Source: an uncultured Bacteroidota bacterium
GTDB lineage: Bacteria; Bacteroidota; Bacteroidia; Chitinophagales; Chitinophagaceae
Assembly (NCBI GenBank): GCA_903912405.1
Contig: CAIWHF010000253.1
Span: forward strand, 1 to 24,644
DNA: 24,644 nucleotides
Direction: 5' to 3'
Shown here one piece after another: positions 7,076 to 14,867 of the stretch (position 1 is the stretch's first letter; each line of letters begins with the position of its first letter). Under the pieces are notes generated by a model. That model saw only the letters and a program-made list of their open reading frames with translations. It made no database searches and was not told the DNA's origin. The position numbers and the translations under genes are program-made.

Positions 7076-9409
7076 ATGCATCAACCAATATTTAGAATTT
7101 TATTCTTACTGACCATAGGCCTATTATTGCCCTTTTTATCTTCTGCGCAATGTAGTAGTGCCATAGCTTCCTTCCCTTACAGCGAGGGTTTTGAATTGAA
7201 TAATGGCGGATGGACATCTGGAGGCACGGTAGGCAATGATTGGGCTTGGGGCACGCCCAACAAACCCGTAATTTCGGGTGCTGCTACCGGAGCTAAATGC
7301 TGGATTGTAGGCGGACTCACCACGAGCGCTTACAATAGCGGTGAGCGCTCATGGTTGCAAAGTCCTTGTTTCAATTTCTCCTCCTTGACGTATCCATATA
7401 TTTCCTTTAAGGTTTTTTGGGAAACGGAAAATACCTATGATGGGGCTTCCTTGCAATATTCTACCAATAATGGTGCCACCTGGAATACGGTTGGGGCCTA
7501 TAATGAACCGGCTAATTGTATGAATGCTATTTGGTACAACCAAGCGAGTGTTACTAATCTTACCGGATTGGCTACCAACAAAGCGGGTTGGGCCGGTAAT
7601 AAGCAAAGTACGCAAGGATCTTGTCAGGGCGGATCGGGGAGTACTACTTGGCTTTTAGCGAAACATTGCTTGGATAATTTAGCTGGACAAAGTGCAGTCA
7701 TTTTTCGTTTTATATTTGGCGCGGGCACCACTTGCAATGCCTATGATGGTTTTGCGATTGATGATATTTATATTGGTAATGCACCGGCTACCAATGCTAC
7801 GTTTACTTACCAATGCCAAGGTAATGCCATGCTGTTTAGTAATCCCGGCGGCTCTTGCAACTCTACTTATTTATGGAATTTTGCAGATCCTGCTTCGGGA
7901 GCCAATAATACTTCTTCCATCACCAATCCTACGCATACCTTTTCTTCGCCCGGTACGTATACGGTTACCTTGCAAGTGGCTGGTCCCTGCAATCCAACGG
8001 CAACCTACTCTAAAACCATTACGGTTTTAAATGTACAAGCGCAAATTGTGCAAGCGCTTAATTGTAGTGCAAGCAATGGAATAATTACCGCAGTGGTTAC
8101 GGGAGTAGGGCCCAATACACCGCCCTTCACGTATTCATGGAATACCACGCCCATTCAAAATACCCCTACCATAAGTAATCTAGGACCCGGACAGTATACG
8201 GTAAGTATCAACGGTACTGATATTTGTCCTACATCGTCGAGCGTTACTTTAACAGCACCCACGCAATTTCAAAAAACAAGTACAAGCACACCCACCAATT
8301 GTAGCGTAGCTAGTGGCACCGTTTCGGTACAAGTAAGTGGTGGCACCGCACCGTATACCTATCAATGGTCGCCAAGTGGAGGCACTGCAGCCACTGCAGC
8401 TGGATTGGCTTCTGGCATTTATACGGTAACTATACACGATGCTAATGGATGTGCCGATACAGCACAAATTACAGTTGGTAATTTGGGTAATTTCAAACCT
8501 AGTTTAGGAAAGGATACCACCTTGTGTAAGAATGCCATCATCGTTTATAATCTGCCTAATTATGTAACTTATTTATGGCAAGATGGATCGAGCTTATCTA
8601 GTTATTTAGTTTCGGTACCAGGCACGTATTGGGTACAAATAAAAAATGCACTTGGATGTGTAGGTCGCGATACCGTAAATGTGAACTACAGTACCATTAC
8701 TAAGTCTTATACGGCACAGCCAAGCGATTGTTATATGCCTACTGGTGCTGCACAAGTATTCTTGTCGGGTGCACGCCCCCCAATTCAGTATAATTGGATA
8801 CCAGCTGTTTCCGTGGCAAGCAATGCCAATAATTTGCCAAGTGGTAGCTATGTGGTAACTTATAAAGATGCCAATCAATGCGAAGATACGCTACAAATTA
8901 AGGTACCTAATTTGAATAATTTGGTAATCAGTTTAGGGGTAGATACTATTTTGTGCCCCGAGAAAAGTTATACGCTTAGTCCGGGTACTAATTTCCTAAG
9001 CTATCTATGGAACACAGGAGAGCAAACACCGAGTATCGTAGCTACGCAAAGTGATTTTTATTGGGTGACAGTTAGCAATATTATTGGATGCACTGCACGC
9101 GATACGGTAGGTGTTTTGTTTGATTGCCAATATGATATTTTTTTTCCTACAGGATTTACGCCTAATAATGACGGCAACAATGATCAATTTGGTGCCATGG
9201 GTAATACCGTATTTTTAGAGTACTATGATATGAGCATTTACAATCGTTGGGGCGAACGTGTTTTTCATACTCGAAATGCAAGCGACAAATGGAATGGTAG
9301 CTACAAAGATGTACCTCAAGAATTGGGTACCTATAACTGGATTTGTACCTATCAAATTATCAATAAAAAACAGCAAGTTAAAAAGGGTGATGTGAGTTTG
9401 CTGCGATAG
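7076..9409 (+). CDS. Secreted modular protein with PKD, SprB-like repeats and T9SS type-B sorting domain
   Basis: This 777-residue protein is exported by Sec and then by the type IX secretion system to the surface or medium. A signal peptide (about 1-24, ending SSAQ) precedes a MAM/jelly-roll-like region (about 30-235: YSEGFELNNGGW, then GFAIDDIYIGN). A PKD-like domain follows at about 243-317 (YLWNF, then HTFSSPGTYTVTL). SprB-like repeats lie at about 326-392, 402-467 and 545-610. LGxDTxLC beta modules lie at about 477-537 and 620-682. The last 90 residues are the gliding-motility-associated C-terminal domain: FFPTGFTPNNDGNNDQF, then YNRWGERVF, W739NG and a final VKKGDVSLLR strand. No catalytic residues are evident, so adhesion or a structural role is most likely. 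It stands alone, with the miaB operon diverging from it. Confidence 0.9.
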   Translation: MHQPIFRILFLLTIGLLLPFLSSAQCSSAIASFPYSEGFELNNGGWTSGGTVGNDWAWGTPNKPVISGAATGAKCWIVGGLTTSAYNSGERSWLQSPCFNFSSLTYPYISFKVFWETENTYDGASLQYSTNNGATWNTVGAYNEPANCMNAIWYNQASVTNLTGLATNKAGWAGNKQSTQGSCQGGSGSTTWLLAKHCLDNLAGQSAVIFRFIFGAGTTCNAYDGFAIDDIYIGNAPATNATFTYQCQGNAMLFSNPGGSCNSTYLWNFADPASGANNTSSITNPTHTFSSPGTYTVTLQVAGPCNPTATYSKTITVLNVQAQIVQALNCSASNGIITAVVTGVGPNTPPFTYSWNTTPIQNTPTISNLGPGQYTVSINGTDICPTSSSVTLTAPTQFQKTSTSTPTNCSVASGTVSVQVSGGTAPYTYQWSPSGGTAATAAGLASGIYTVTIHDANGCADTAQITVGNLGNFKPSLGKDTTLCKNAIIVYNLPNYVTYLWQDGSSLSSYLVSVPGTYWVQIKNALGCVGRDTVNVNYSTITKSYTAQPSDCYMPTGAAQVFLSGARPPIQYNWIPAVSVASNANNLPSGSYVVTYKDANQCEDTLQIKVPNLNNLVISLGVDTILCPEKSYTLSPGTNFLSYLWNTGEQTPSIVATQSDFYWVTVSNIIGCTARDTVGVLFDCQYDIFFPTGFTPNNDGNNDQFGAMGNTVFLEYYDMSIYNRWGERVFHTRNASDKWNGSYKDVPQELGTYNWICTYQIINKKQQVKKGDVSLLR

Positions 9410-9410
9410 T

Positions 9411-9480
9411 CGTTGCTCGTTGTTTGTTGTTCGTTGGTCGTTTTCCGTTGCTCGTTTTTCGTTGCTCGTTGCTCGTTGAT
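9411..9480 (+). repeat. Heptanucleotide tandem repeat array, 10 copies of CGTTGCT type
   Basis: Beginning one base after the stop of the T9SS gene, 70 bp divide exactly into ten 7-bp units. In order they are CGTTGCT, CGTTGTT, TGTTGTT, CGTTGGT, CGTTTTC, CGTTGCT, CGTTTTT, CGTTGCT, CGTTGCT and CGTTGAT. Phase is kept throughout and the first two or four bases are the most conserved. Open frames seen across it on the minus strand are by-products of the repeat. It may be a degenerate microsatellite typical of Bacteroidota intergenic DNA; its function is unknown. Confidence 0.85.
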
Positions 9481-9520
9481 TTGATATTCCCTTCTCAAAC
9501 ACAAAATACAAGACTCGAGT

Positions 9521-9548
9521 GACGATAGACGAAAGACGAAAAACGAAA
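9521..9548 (-). repeat. Inverted partner of the heptamer array, 4 copies
   Basis: Four 7-bp units, GACGATA, GACGAAA, GACGAAA and AACGAAA, run in phase. Read on the minus strand they give CGTTTTT/CGTCTTT-like units, which are the same family as 9411-9480 in opposite orientation. About 40 bp of unrelated sequence separates the two sets, so the region forms a long imperfect inverted repeat. Confidence 0.65.
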
Positions 9549-9558
9549 AAAATAAACG

Positions 9559-9591
9559 CTCCAAGATCCTTCGTTCCTCAGGATGACAAGC
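9559..9591. repeat. Probable dispersed intergenic repeat (ATCCTTCGTTCCTCAGGAT core)
   Basis: The core from 9566 to 9584 has short complementary ends (ATCCT at 9566-9570, AGGAT at 9580-9584) and is followed by GACAAG. The minus-strand form, starting TGTCATCCTGAGGAACG, resembles a sequence I recall as repeated between genes in Bacteroidota and other genomes. Only one copy is present here, so its repeated nature rests on memory and not on this window. Confidence 0.45.
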
Positions 9592-9602
9592 TAGTGAATA
9601 AA

Positions 9603-9633
9603 AAAAAGCCACTTCATTGAAGTGGCTTTTTTA
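9603..9633. terminator. Bidirectional intrinsic terminator between T9SS gene and M16 operon
   Basis: GCCACTTCA (9608-9616) pairs with TGAAGTGGC (9618-9626), with A-runs on the left and T-runs on the right. It lies 18 bp past the end of the M16 operon (minus strand) and about 195 bp past the T9SS gene (plus strand), so both converging transcripts can stop here. Confidence 0.85.
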
Positions 9634-9650
9634 TTTACAGCAGTATTTAA

Positions 9651-11777
9651 TTATTTAAATTCTTCGTCGCTGATTCCTTTATTGATTTCGATTGTTGTTA
9701 ATTTCATATCGAAAGCTTGAGGGCCTGCTTGATATTTAACCGTATACGCAACTTTGTATCCTTTTTTACCAGGTACTTCTTTATAGTCGCCATATTCTAC
9801 AACAATAGACATTGGTCCTTGTGGAGTGTCTTGCGTTTTTACTTCTTTTACTTTGAAGCCAGTAGCTACATCATAAAATTCTTTTGAAGTTTCGCCTTTA
9901 GCATCTTTCACTTCAATAACATACATATTGCCATCTTGTCCTTTTAAAGTACGCGTATTGCCAATTGCTGCTTGGTGAATATCTGCTTGAGGATCTAATT
10001 CTTCTTTTTTCTCTGCAATCTCTTCAGCAGTCATTTCTTTCTTTTGTCCTTGTGCCTCTGAGTAGCCTGTCGTTCCGCTGATCACAGATTTTTGGAAAGT
10101 CATACCCATTTTAGGAACACTAACGGTAGATTTTAATTTGCCTGCTTTAGCAAATTTGCTGAAGTTAAGCACCATACCTTGCATCTCTGCTTCAAATACA
10201 GTTTTCACATCTTTAATAGTTGCAATTACTTTTTCGCCACCAATTAAGCTGATGTGTTTGTTGTAAACGCTTTCTGCTGTTACACCTGCTGGAGCTGCAA
10301 CAATCGTTGTGTTTTCAACTGCATTACCATAATTATCTACATAGTCGATAGTACCATTGCTTGCAAATGCTTTTAATTTAGGAGCTACTTCTTCTTTGCT
10401 ACCTACTACAATGATATTCGCATTGTCTGGATTGATGTATTTTTCAGCCATCGCTTTTACATCTTGCGGTGTAACAGCAGCTAGGTTTTTCAAGTAGTTG
10501 TTATAATAATCTTTAGGCATTTTATAACGATCGATATTGATCGCAAATTGTGCAATACGACCAGGGTTTTCTAAACCTAATGCAAAAGCACCCGACATAT
10601 TGTTGATGATGTTTTGTAAATCTTCATTAGGCACTAGTTCGCTATTCAGTTTACGCATCTCTGCTAATAATTCTGTGATAGAGCTATCCGTTACTACGTT
10701 TCTACATTTAGCATAGCCTTTGAAATTACCATAGATATCATCTACATCAACACTTGAATAAGAACCGTAAGTCCAACCATGTTTTTCACGAAGATTTAAA
10801 AATAAACGACCTTGAGAACCACCACCTAAAATAGTATTGGTTACATTCAATTTAATAACATCTTCTGTACCCGGTTTGATATCGATTGGGTAGGTAACAT
10901 TAAATACACTTTGTACCGCACCTTCTCTTGCTGCAAAAACAACGCGGTTGTTTTCTGGTTCGGTTGGAGTAGGGTAGTTAGCTACCGGCACTTCCGCACC
11001 TTGCCATCCATTGAAATATTTTTCAATTAAAGGTTTGATTTCCGCTAAGCTTACATCACCTACAATAGCCATATACGCTACATTCGGACGAACATAAGTT
11101 TGGAAGTAATTAGTACAAGCCGCTAATTCAATATTAGCTACTGTTTTGTCTGTAACTACTTCTCCATAAGGATGGTTTTTACCGAAATTGATCACCGATG
11201 TTACATTGTTCAACATCGCATCTGGTTCGTTTTTAGAAGATTCTAATCCCGCTAATAATTGTTTCTTAGCTTTTTCAAATTCATCTTGTTTAAAATCTGC
11301 ATTGATAAGGATATCACTTAAGATTTCTAATAAGGCTGTTTGATGTTTTTTCAAGCTACCTGCAGAAATACCTGAAGTGCTAGCATTTACTTCAGCGCCG
11401 ATATTATCAATGGCACTACTTAATTCATCTTTAGATTTTGTTTTAGTACCGCTCGTCATCAACTCACCTGCGATTTGAGAAAGACCTGCTGCTTTACCTT
11501 CTAAAGCCGGTTTCGTATCAAATTGAATAGAGATATCAAGCGTAGGTAATTTGTGATTTTCTACAACAAATACTTTCAAGCCATTCGCTAAAGTAAATTG
11601 TTCTGTTTTACCTAATTTGATTTCAGGAGCAGGTCCTGCTTTCGGACGAATGCTTCTGTCTAAAGTGGTAGTAGGCACAGTAGCTGCTTTTGGAGCGGCT
11701 TTCTTAACGGTGCTTTGCGCATAGCTTGCCGAAGCAATAAAGCTAAATGCAGCTATATGTAAAATAATTTTTTTCAT
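9651..11777 (-). CDS. M16-family protein, non-catalytic subunit with extra C-terminal domain
   Basis: This 708-residue exported protein has a signal peptide (about 1-20, ending ASYAQ) and two M16 lobes (about 55-265 and 275-490). The zinc motif HxxEH is replaced by QIAGE (101-105), so it cannot bind zinc in the normal way. The second lobe keeps the R/Y pair used to hold substrate (LREKHGWTYGSY, R330 and Y337). This is the pattern of the regulatory subunit in bacterial M16B heterodimers. About 200 more residues (505-708) follow, with beta-rich content such as VSVPKMGMTFQKSV and YDVATGFKVKEV, resembling a LolA-like outer-membrane lipoprotein-sorting fold; that resemblance is my inference. Its gene follows the active subunit by 28 bp in one operon, so the two probably form a periplasmic peptidase. 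Confidence 0.88.
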   Translation of the reverse strand: MKKIILHIAAFSFIASASYAQSTVKKAAPKAATVPTTTLDRSIRPKAGPAPEIKLGKTEQFTLANGLKVFVVENHKLPTLDISIQFDTKPALEGKAAGLSQIAGELMTSGTKTKSKDELSSAIDNIGAEVNASTSGISAGSLKKHQTALLEILSDILINADFKQDEFEKAKKQLLAGLESSKNEPDAMLNNVTSVINFGKNHPYGEVVTDKTVANIELAACTNYFQTYVRPNVAYMAIVGDVSLAEIKPLIEKYFNGWQGAEVPVANYPTPTEPENNRVVFAAREGAVQSVFNVTYPIDIKPGTEDVIKLNVTNTILGGGSQGRLFLNLREKHGWTYGSYSSVDVDDIYGNFKGYAKCRNVVTDSSITELLAEMRKLNSELVPNEDLQNIINNMSGAFALGLENPGRIAQFAINIDRYKMPKDYYNNYLKNLAAVTPQDVKAMAEKYINPDNANIIVVGSKEEVAPKLKAFASNGTIDYVDNYGNAVENTTIVAAPAGVTAESVYNKHISLIGGEKVIATIKDVKTVFEAEMQGMVLNFSKFAKAGKLKSTVSVPKMGMTFQKSVISGTTGYSEAQGQKKEMTAEEIAEKKEELDPQADIHQAAIGNTRTLKGQDGNMYVIEVKDAKGETSKEFYDVATGFKVKEVKTQDTPQGPMSIVVEYGDYKEVPGKKGYKVAYTVKYQAGPQAFDMKLTTIEINKGISDEEFK

Positions 11778-11806
11778 GTTGACTGTTTTTTAAGTTAAAT
11801 GCCGAT

Positions 11807-13138
11807 TTATTTTTTTTCTTCTGATTTAGGTAAATAATCTACCACCAATCGGTTTTCTTTAGTAAGGTATTGTTTCGCAACGCGTAAAATATCTTCTTTT
11901 GTTACTTGTTGGTAAAGGGCTAATTCGGTATTTACTAAATTGGTATTTTTTAAATACGTATAATTCGTAGCTAAGTTTTCAATAACACCTAAAATACGAC
12001 GGTTTTGATTGATGAAATCGCTTTCAATTTGGTTCATCAATTTTTTGTATTCTTCGTCCGACATTAAGGTAGTTCTTACTTTTTCAATTTCATCGTTCAT
12101 AGCTGTTTCTAATTCAGCATTCTTAACGCCCATATTAGCAATTGCAAACATCATCACTACGCCCGGATCTTCACTTGGCATAGGGAAAGCGCCTACTTCT
12201 ACTGCTTTTTGTTGTTTGTCAACTAATGCATTACGTAAGCGAGAGCTATTACCTTGCGATAATAATTGCGCTAATAATTGCATAGCATAAGCATCTTTTG
12301 TGAAAGGCTTAGGTGCTTTGTAACTAAAGATTAAAGCCGGCAATTGAATATTGTCGTAAAAGGTAGTGCGTTTTTCAGCTGTTTGTGCTGGCTCTACGAT
12401 AGACGGACGGTATAATTCTTTTGTGCCTTTTGGAATGCTACCAAAATATTTCGCAATTAAGGCTTTCGTTTTAATAGGATCGATATCACCACCAATTACT
12501 AAAGTAGCATTGTTAGGTACATAGTATGTTTTGTAGAAATTGATGAACTCATCAATAGTAGCTTCGCTCAAATCTTTATCATAACCAATCGGTGTCCAAT
12601 GGTAAGGATGCTCCGTAAAGCTGTTTTCGTATACTACTTTCAATAATTGTCCGTAAGGGCGATTATCATAGCTTTGTTTCTTTTCTTCTTTTACTACTTT
12701 GCGTTGTGTTTCTACACCAACCGTATCGATTTTAGCGTGCAACATACGCTCCGATTCCATCCATAAGCCCAATTCTAATTGGTTAGACGGTAAAGATTCG
12801 AAATAGAAGGTACGGTCTTGAGAGGTATTAGCGTTTAACTGACCACCAGCAGCTTGTACTAGTTTCATGTATTCGCCACGTTTGATGTTTTCGCTACCTT
12901 CAAACAATAGATGTTCAAAAAAGTGAGCGAAGCCTGTGCGACCTACTTTTTCGTTTTTAGAACCTACATGGTACATAACGGATACAGCAACGATAGGCGT
13001 AGCGTGGTCTTCATGCAAAATAACATGCAAGCCATTAGGCAAATCGTATTCTGTAAATTTGATTTTTTCTGCTGCCGAAGCGTTGCTGCTCAACGCCACA
13101 AGTCCAAGAGCTAGAAAGTTTAGAAATCTCAACTTCAT
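11807..13138 (-). CDS. M16-family zinc metallopeptidase, catalytic subunit
   Basis: This 443-residue zinc peptidase of the pitrilysin/M16B type has a signal peptide (MKLRFLNFLALGLVALSSNA, cut near ASAAE), which places it in the periplasm or outer membrane. The inverted zinc motif is complete: HFFEH with H72, E75 (base) and H76, and the third ligand E152 in VVKEEKKQSYDNRPYG, 76 residues on, as in the family. The second lobe starts around residue 235 and contains LLSQGNSSRLRNALVDKQQK. It is the first gene of a two-gene operon with the inactive partner at 9651-11777. Substrates are unknown; processing or degradation of exported peptides is the usual suggestion. No TAnnTTTG box was found in the 171 bp upstream. 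Confidence 0.93.
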   Translation of the reverse strand: MKLRFLNFLALGLVALSSNASAAEKIKFTEYDLPNGLHVILHEDHATPIVAVSVMYHVGSKNEKVGRTGFAHFFEHLLFEGSENIKRGEYMKLVQAAGGQLNANTSQDRTFYFESLPSNQLELGLWMESERMLHAKIDTVGVETQRKVVKEEKKQSYDNRPYGQLLKVVYENSFTEHPYHWTPIGYDKDLSEATIDEFINFYKTYYVPNNATLVIGGDIDPIKTKALIAKYFGSIPKGTKELYRPSIVEPAQTAEKRTTFYDNIQLPALIFSYKAPKPFTKDAYAMQLLAQLLSQGNSSRLRNALVDKQQKAVEVGAFPMPSEDPGVVMMFAIANMGVKNAELETAMNDEIEKVRTTLMSDEEYKKLMNQIESDFINQNRRILGVIENLATNYTYLKNTNLVNTELALYQQVTKEDILRVAKQYLTKENRLVVDYLPKSEEKK

Positions 13139-13274
13139 TAGATTGATTTTTATAGTTAAATAATGGAACTGTGAAATTAGGGATTTAATTACAAAAAAGG
13201 CTCTTGGAGGGTATAAAATATTACGTTAAAAAATAATAATTTGATATAAAATATTCCTTCCGGGCATTAAGCCC

Positions 13275-13282
13275 TATTTTTG
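13275..13282 (+). promoter_or_regulatory. Bacteroidota -7 element of the HAD phosphatase gene
   Basis: TATTTTTG matches TAnnTTTG exactly and lies 27 bp before the ATG at 13310, giving a predicted leader of about 20 nt. A short imperfect inverted repeat, GGGC (13262-13265) with GCCC (13271-13274), abuts the box. The expected -33 TTTG is absent at 19 bp. Confidence 0.5.
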
Positions 13283-13309
13283 ACCTCTCTTTTAATTTGA
13301 ATAGAATAT

Positions 13310-13978
13310 ATGATCACAACAGTGCTTTTTGATATGGATGGCTTATTGCTCGATACCGAGCTTTATTGGGGCGAGAGCATGCTTAAAATTGCTGCAAAGC
13401 ACGGCATCCCCATTACGCGAGAGCACTTTAAAGCAACCACCGGCTTGCGCATCTTTGAAGTTACCGAATATTGGCAACGCAATTTTCCTTGGCAAGGTGC
13501 CAGCAGCGAGCAAGTGGCCAATGAGGTATTAGATGATATCACTGCTGAAAGTATGGCTAAGGGTAATATAATGCCAGGTGTTATCAATTTATTACAACAA
13601 CTCCGTGCTGCTCATTATAAAATAGGTTTGGCTTCTTCTTCGCCGATGCGCATGATTCAGCCTTTAATTCAGCATTTTGAATTGAGTCCTTATTTTGATG
13701 CGGTTTGTTCTGCCGATGCAGTGGAGTATGGCAAACCACATCCCGCTGTATTTTTATATGCTGCCAATCAGCTACAGGCGCAGCAACACGAATGTTTGGT
13801 ATTGGAAGATTCTCTAAATGGCCTTATTGCGGCTAAAGCAGCACGCATGAAAGTAGTTGCCGTGCCCGATGCGCATCAATTAAACAATCCTGCTTTTAGT
13901 ATTGCCGATTTGATATTGCCAAGCTTAGTGCACTTAGACGATGCACAGTTTAAATCAATTACTGGGCATTCTTTTTAA
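13310..13978 (+). CDS. hxpB: HAD-superfamily phosphatase, HxpB/YniC-like sugar-phosphate phosphatase
   Basis: This 222-residue cytosolic HAD hydrolase is of the beta-phosphoglucomutase/hexitol-phosphatase subgroup. Motif I is FDMDGLLLDTE, with nucleophile D8 and acid/base D10. Motif II is ASSSP, motif III is the lysine in YGKPHP, and motif IV is LEDSLNG. The helical cap contains TTGLRIFEVTEYW and PWQGASSEQV, which match the E. coli YniC/HxpB layout from memory; that enzyme dephosphorylates 2-deoxyglucose-6-P and hexitol phosphates. The exact substrate here is not proved. The last 20 bp overlap the end of the convergent EamA gene, and no terminator lies between them. Confidence 0.85.
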   Translation: MITTVLFDMDGLLLDTELYWGESMLKIAAKHGIPITREHFKATTGLRIFEVTEYWQRNFPWQGASSEQVANEVLDDITAESMAKGNIMPGVINLLQQLRAAHYKIGLASSSPMRMIQPLIQHFELSPYFDAVCSADAVEYGKPHPAVFLYAANQLQAQQHECLVLEDSLNGLIAAKAARMKVVAVPDAHQLNNPAFSIADLILPSLVHLDDAQFKSITGHSF

Positions 13979-14864
13979 GTTGCTTATAACCCCAATTTAC
14001 AGTAAGAATACCTCCAATAATTAAAGTCACAGCAATCGGAATATTCCAATTAAAGTCTTCTTTTAAGAATAGGGTACCTAGTACAATGGCTACTATGGGA
14101 TTGATATAAGCATAGATGGTAACAATGCCAATGGGTAAGTGGCGCAGGGTATACAAATAAAAAGTATAAGCCATTACCGAACCCACGATCACTAAATAAA
14201 AATAAGCGATAAGCACTTCGGCGTGCTTCCAATCTATATGCTGATGCTGCTCGGTGCAAGCACTGATTACAAACATAATGCAGCCTCCAATAAATTGTTG
14301 CCATCCGGCATTGCTTAAGGGCGCGGTATTGTTTTGAATTCGTTTATTAAAAATACTTCCCAAAGCCCAAATCATAGTGGCTGCAAAGAGTGCCGCTACA
14401 CCCCAAGCATAATTGGCTTGGAGTAGTAAGTGCCAACTGCTTTTAAACATATAAGCGATACCGAAAAAGCCCAGTAGCAAGCCGGCAATGATATACTTAT
14501 TTATTTTCTCATTGGGTACTAAAATAATATTGAACAGTACAGCAAAGAGGGGCATCATGCTACAAATAATAGCTGCTACGGTGCTCTCTACATGCTGCTC
14601 GCCCCAGCACACAAATCCATTGCCACCGGCAATAAGCAAGAGGCCAACTACGGCATGTTGTTTAATGCTTTGCCAGCTCCATTGAAATTTTTCTTTCTGC
14701 ATTGCGGCAATGCCAAACATGAGTAAGCCAGCAAGGGTTTGTCGTGCACCGGCAAATAAATAAGGAGGTACGTGCTGCACCGCTACGCGAATGCCAAAAT
14801 AGGTAGTGCCCCAGGCTATGCTTACAAAGGCTAAGGCGAGCAGTGCTTTTTGTTTTACCGTCAT
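13959..14864 (-). CDS. EamA/DMT-superfamily transporter
   Basis: This 301-residue inner-membrane protein has about ten hydrophobic helices in two EamA repeats (about 8-140 and 150-293). The first opens with LALAFVSIAWGTTYFGIRVA and ends near ILVPNEKI and a GLLLGFFGIAYM helix. The second contains AALFAATMIWALGSIFNKRI and ends with LGTLFLKEDFNWNI, then IIGGILTVNW. This is the drug/metabolite transporter layout of RhaT/YdcZ-type permeases, which export amino acids or other metabolites; the substrate cannot be read from the sequence. The C-terminus is basic (KKNAQ). It starts 3 bp after the mutS2 stop-side boundary (mutS2 ends at 14868), so it is probably co-transcribed from mutS2. Its end overlaps the HAD gene by 20 bp tail to tail. 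Confidence 0.9.
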   Translation of the reverse strand: MTVKQKALLALAFVSIAWGTTYFGIRVAVQHVPPYLFAGARQTLAGLLMFGIAAMQKEKFQWSWQSIKQHAVVGLLLIAGGNGFVCWGEQHVESTVAAIICSMMPLFAVLFNIILVPNEKINKYIIAGLLLGFFGIAYMFKSSWHLLLQANYAWGVAALFAATMIWALGSIFNKRIQNNTAPLSNAGWQQFIGGCIMFVISACTEQHQHIDWKHAEVLIAYFYLVIVGSVMAYTFYLYTLRHLPIGIVTIYAYINPIVAIVLGTLFLKEDFNWNIPIAVTLIIGGILTVNWGYKQLKKNAQ

Positions 14865-14867
14865 GAA

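Noticed and set aside
8312..8350. TGGCAC-containing sequences as possible sigma-54 promoters
   Set aside because: The -12 TTGC element is missing at the required spacing and the sites lie inside the T9SS coding region.
9411..9548. CRISPR-like array
   Set aside because: Units are 7 bp with no spacers, and no cas genes are nearby.
9215..9612. Two minus-strand open frames with repeated NEQRAT-like peptides
   Set aside because: They arise from translating the 7-bp repeat, whose 21-nt period gives a 7-residue pattern, and one runs into the T9SS gene. There is no start context or family.
13959..13978. Frameshift or misassembly at the HAD/EamA overlap
   Set aside because: Both frames end cleanly with intact C-termini; a 20-bp tail-to-tail overlap is ordinary.
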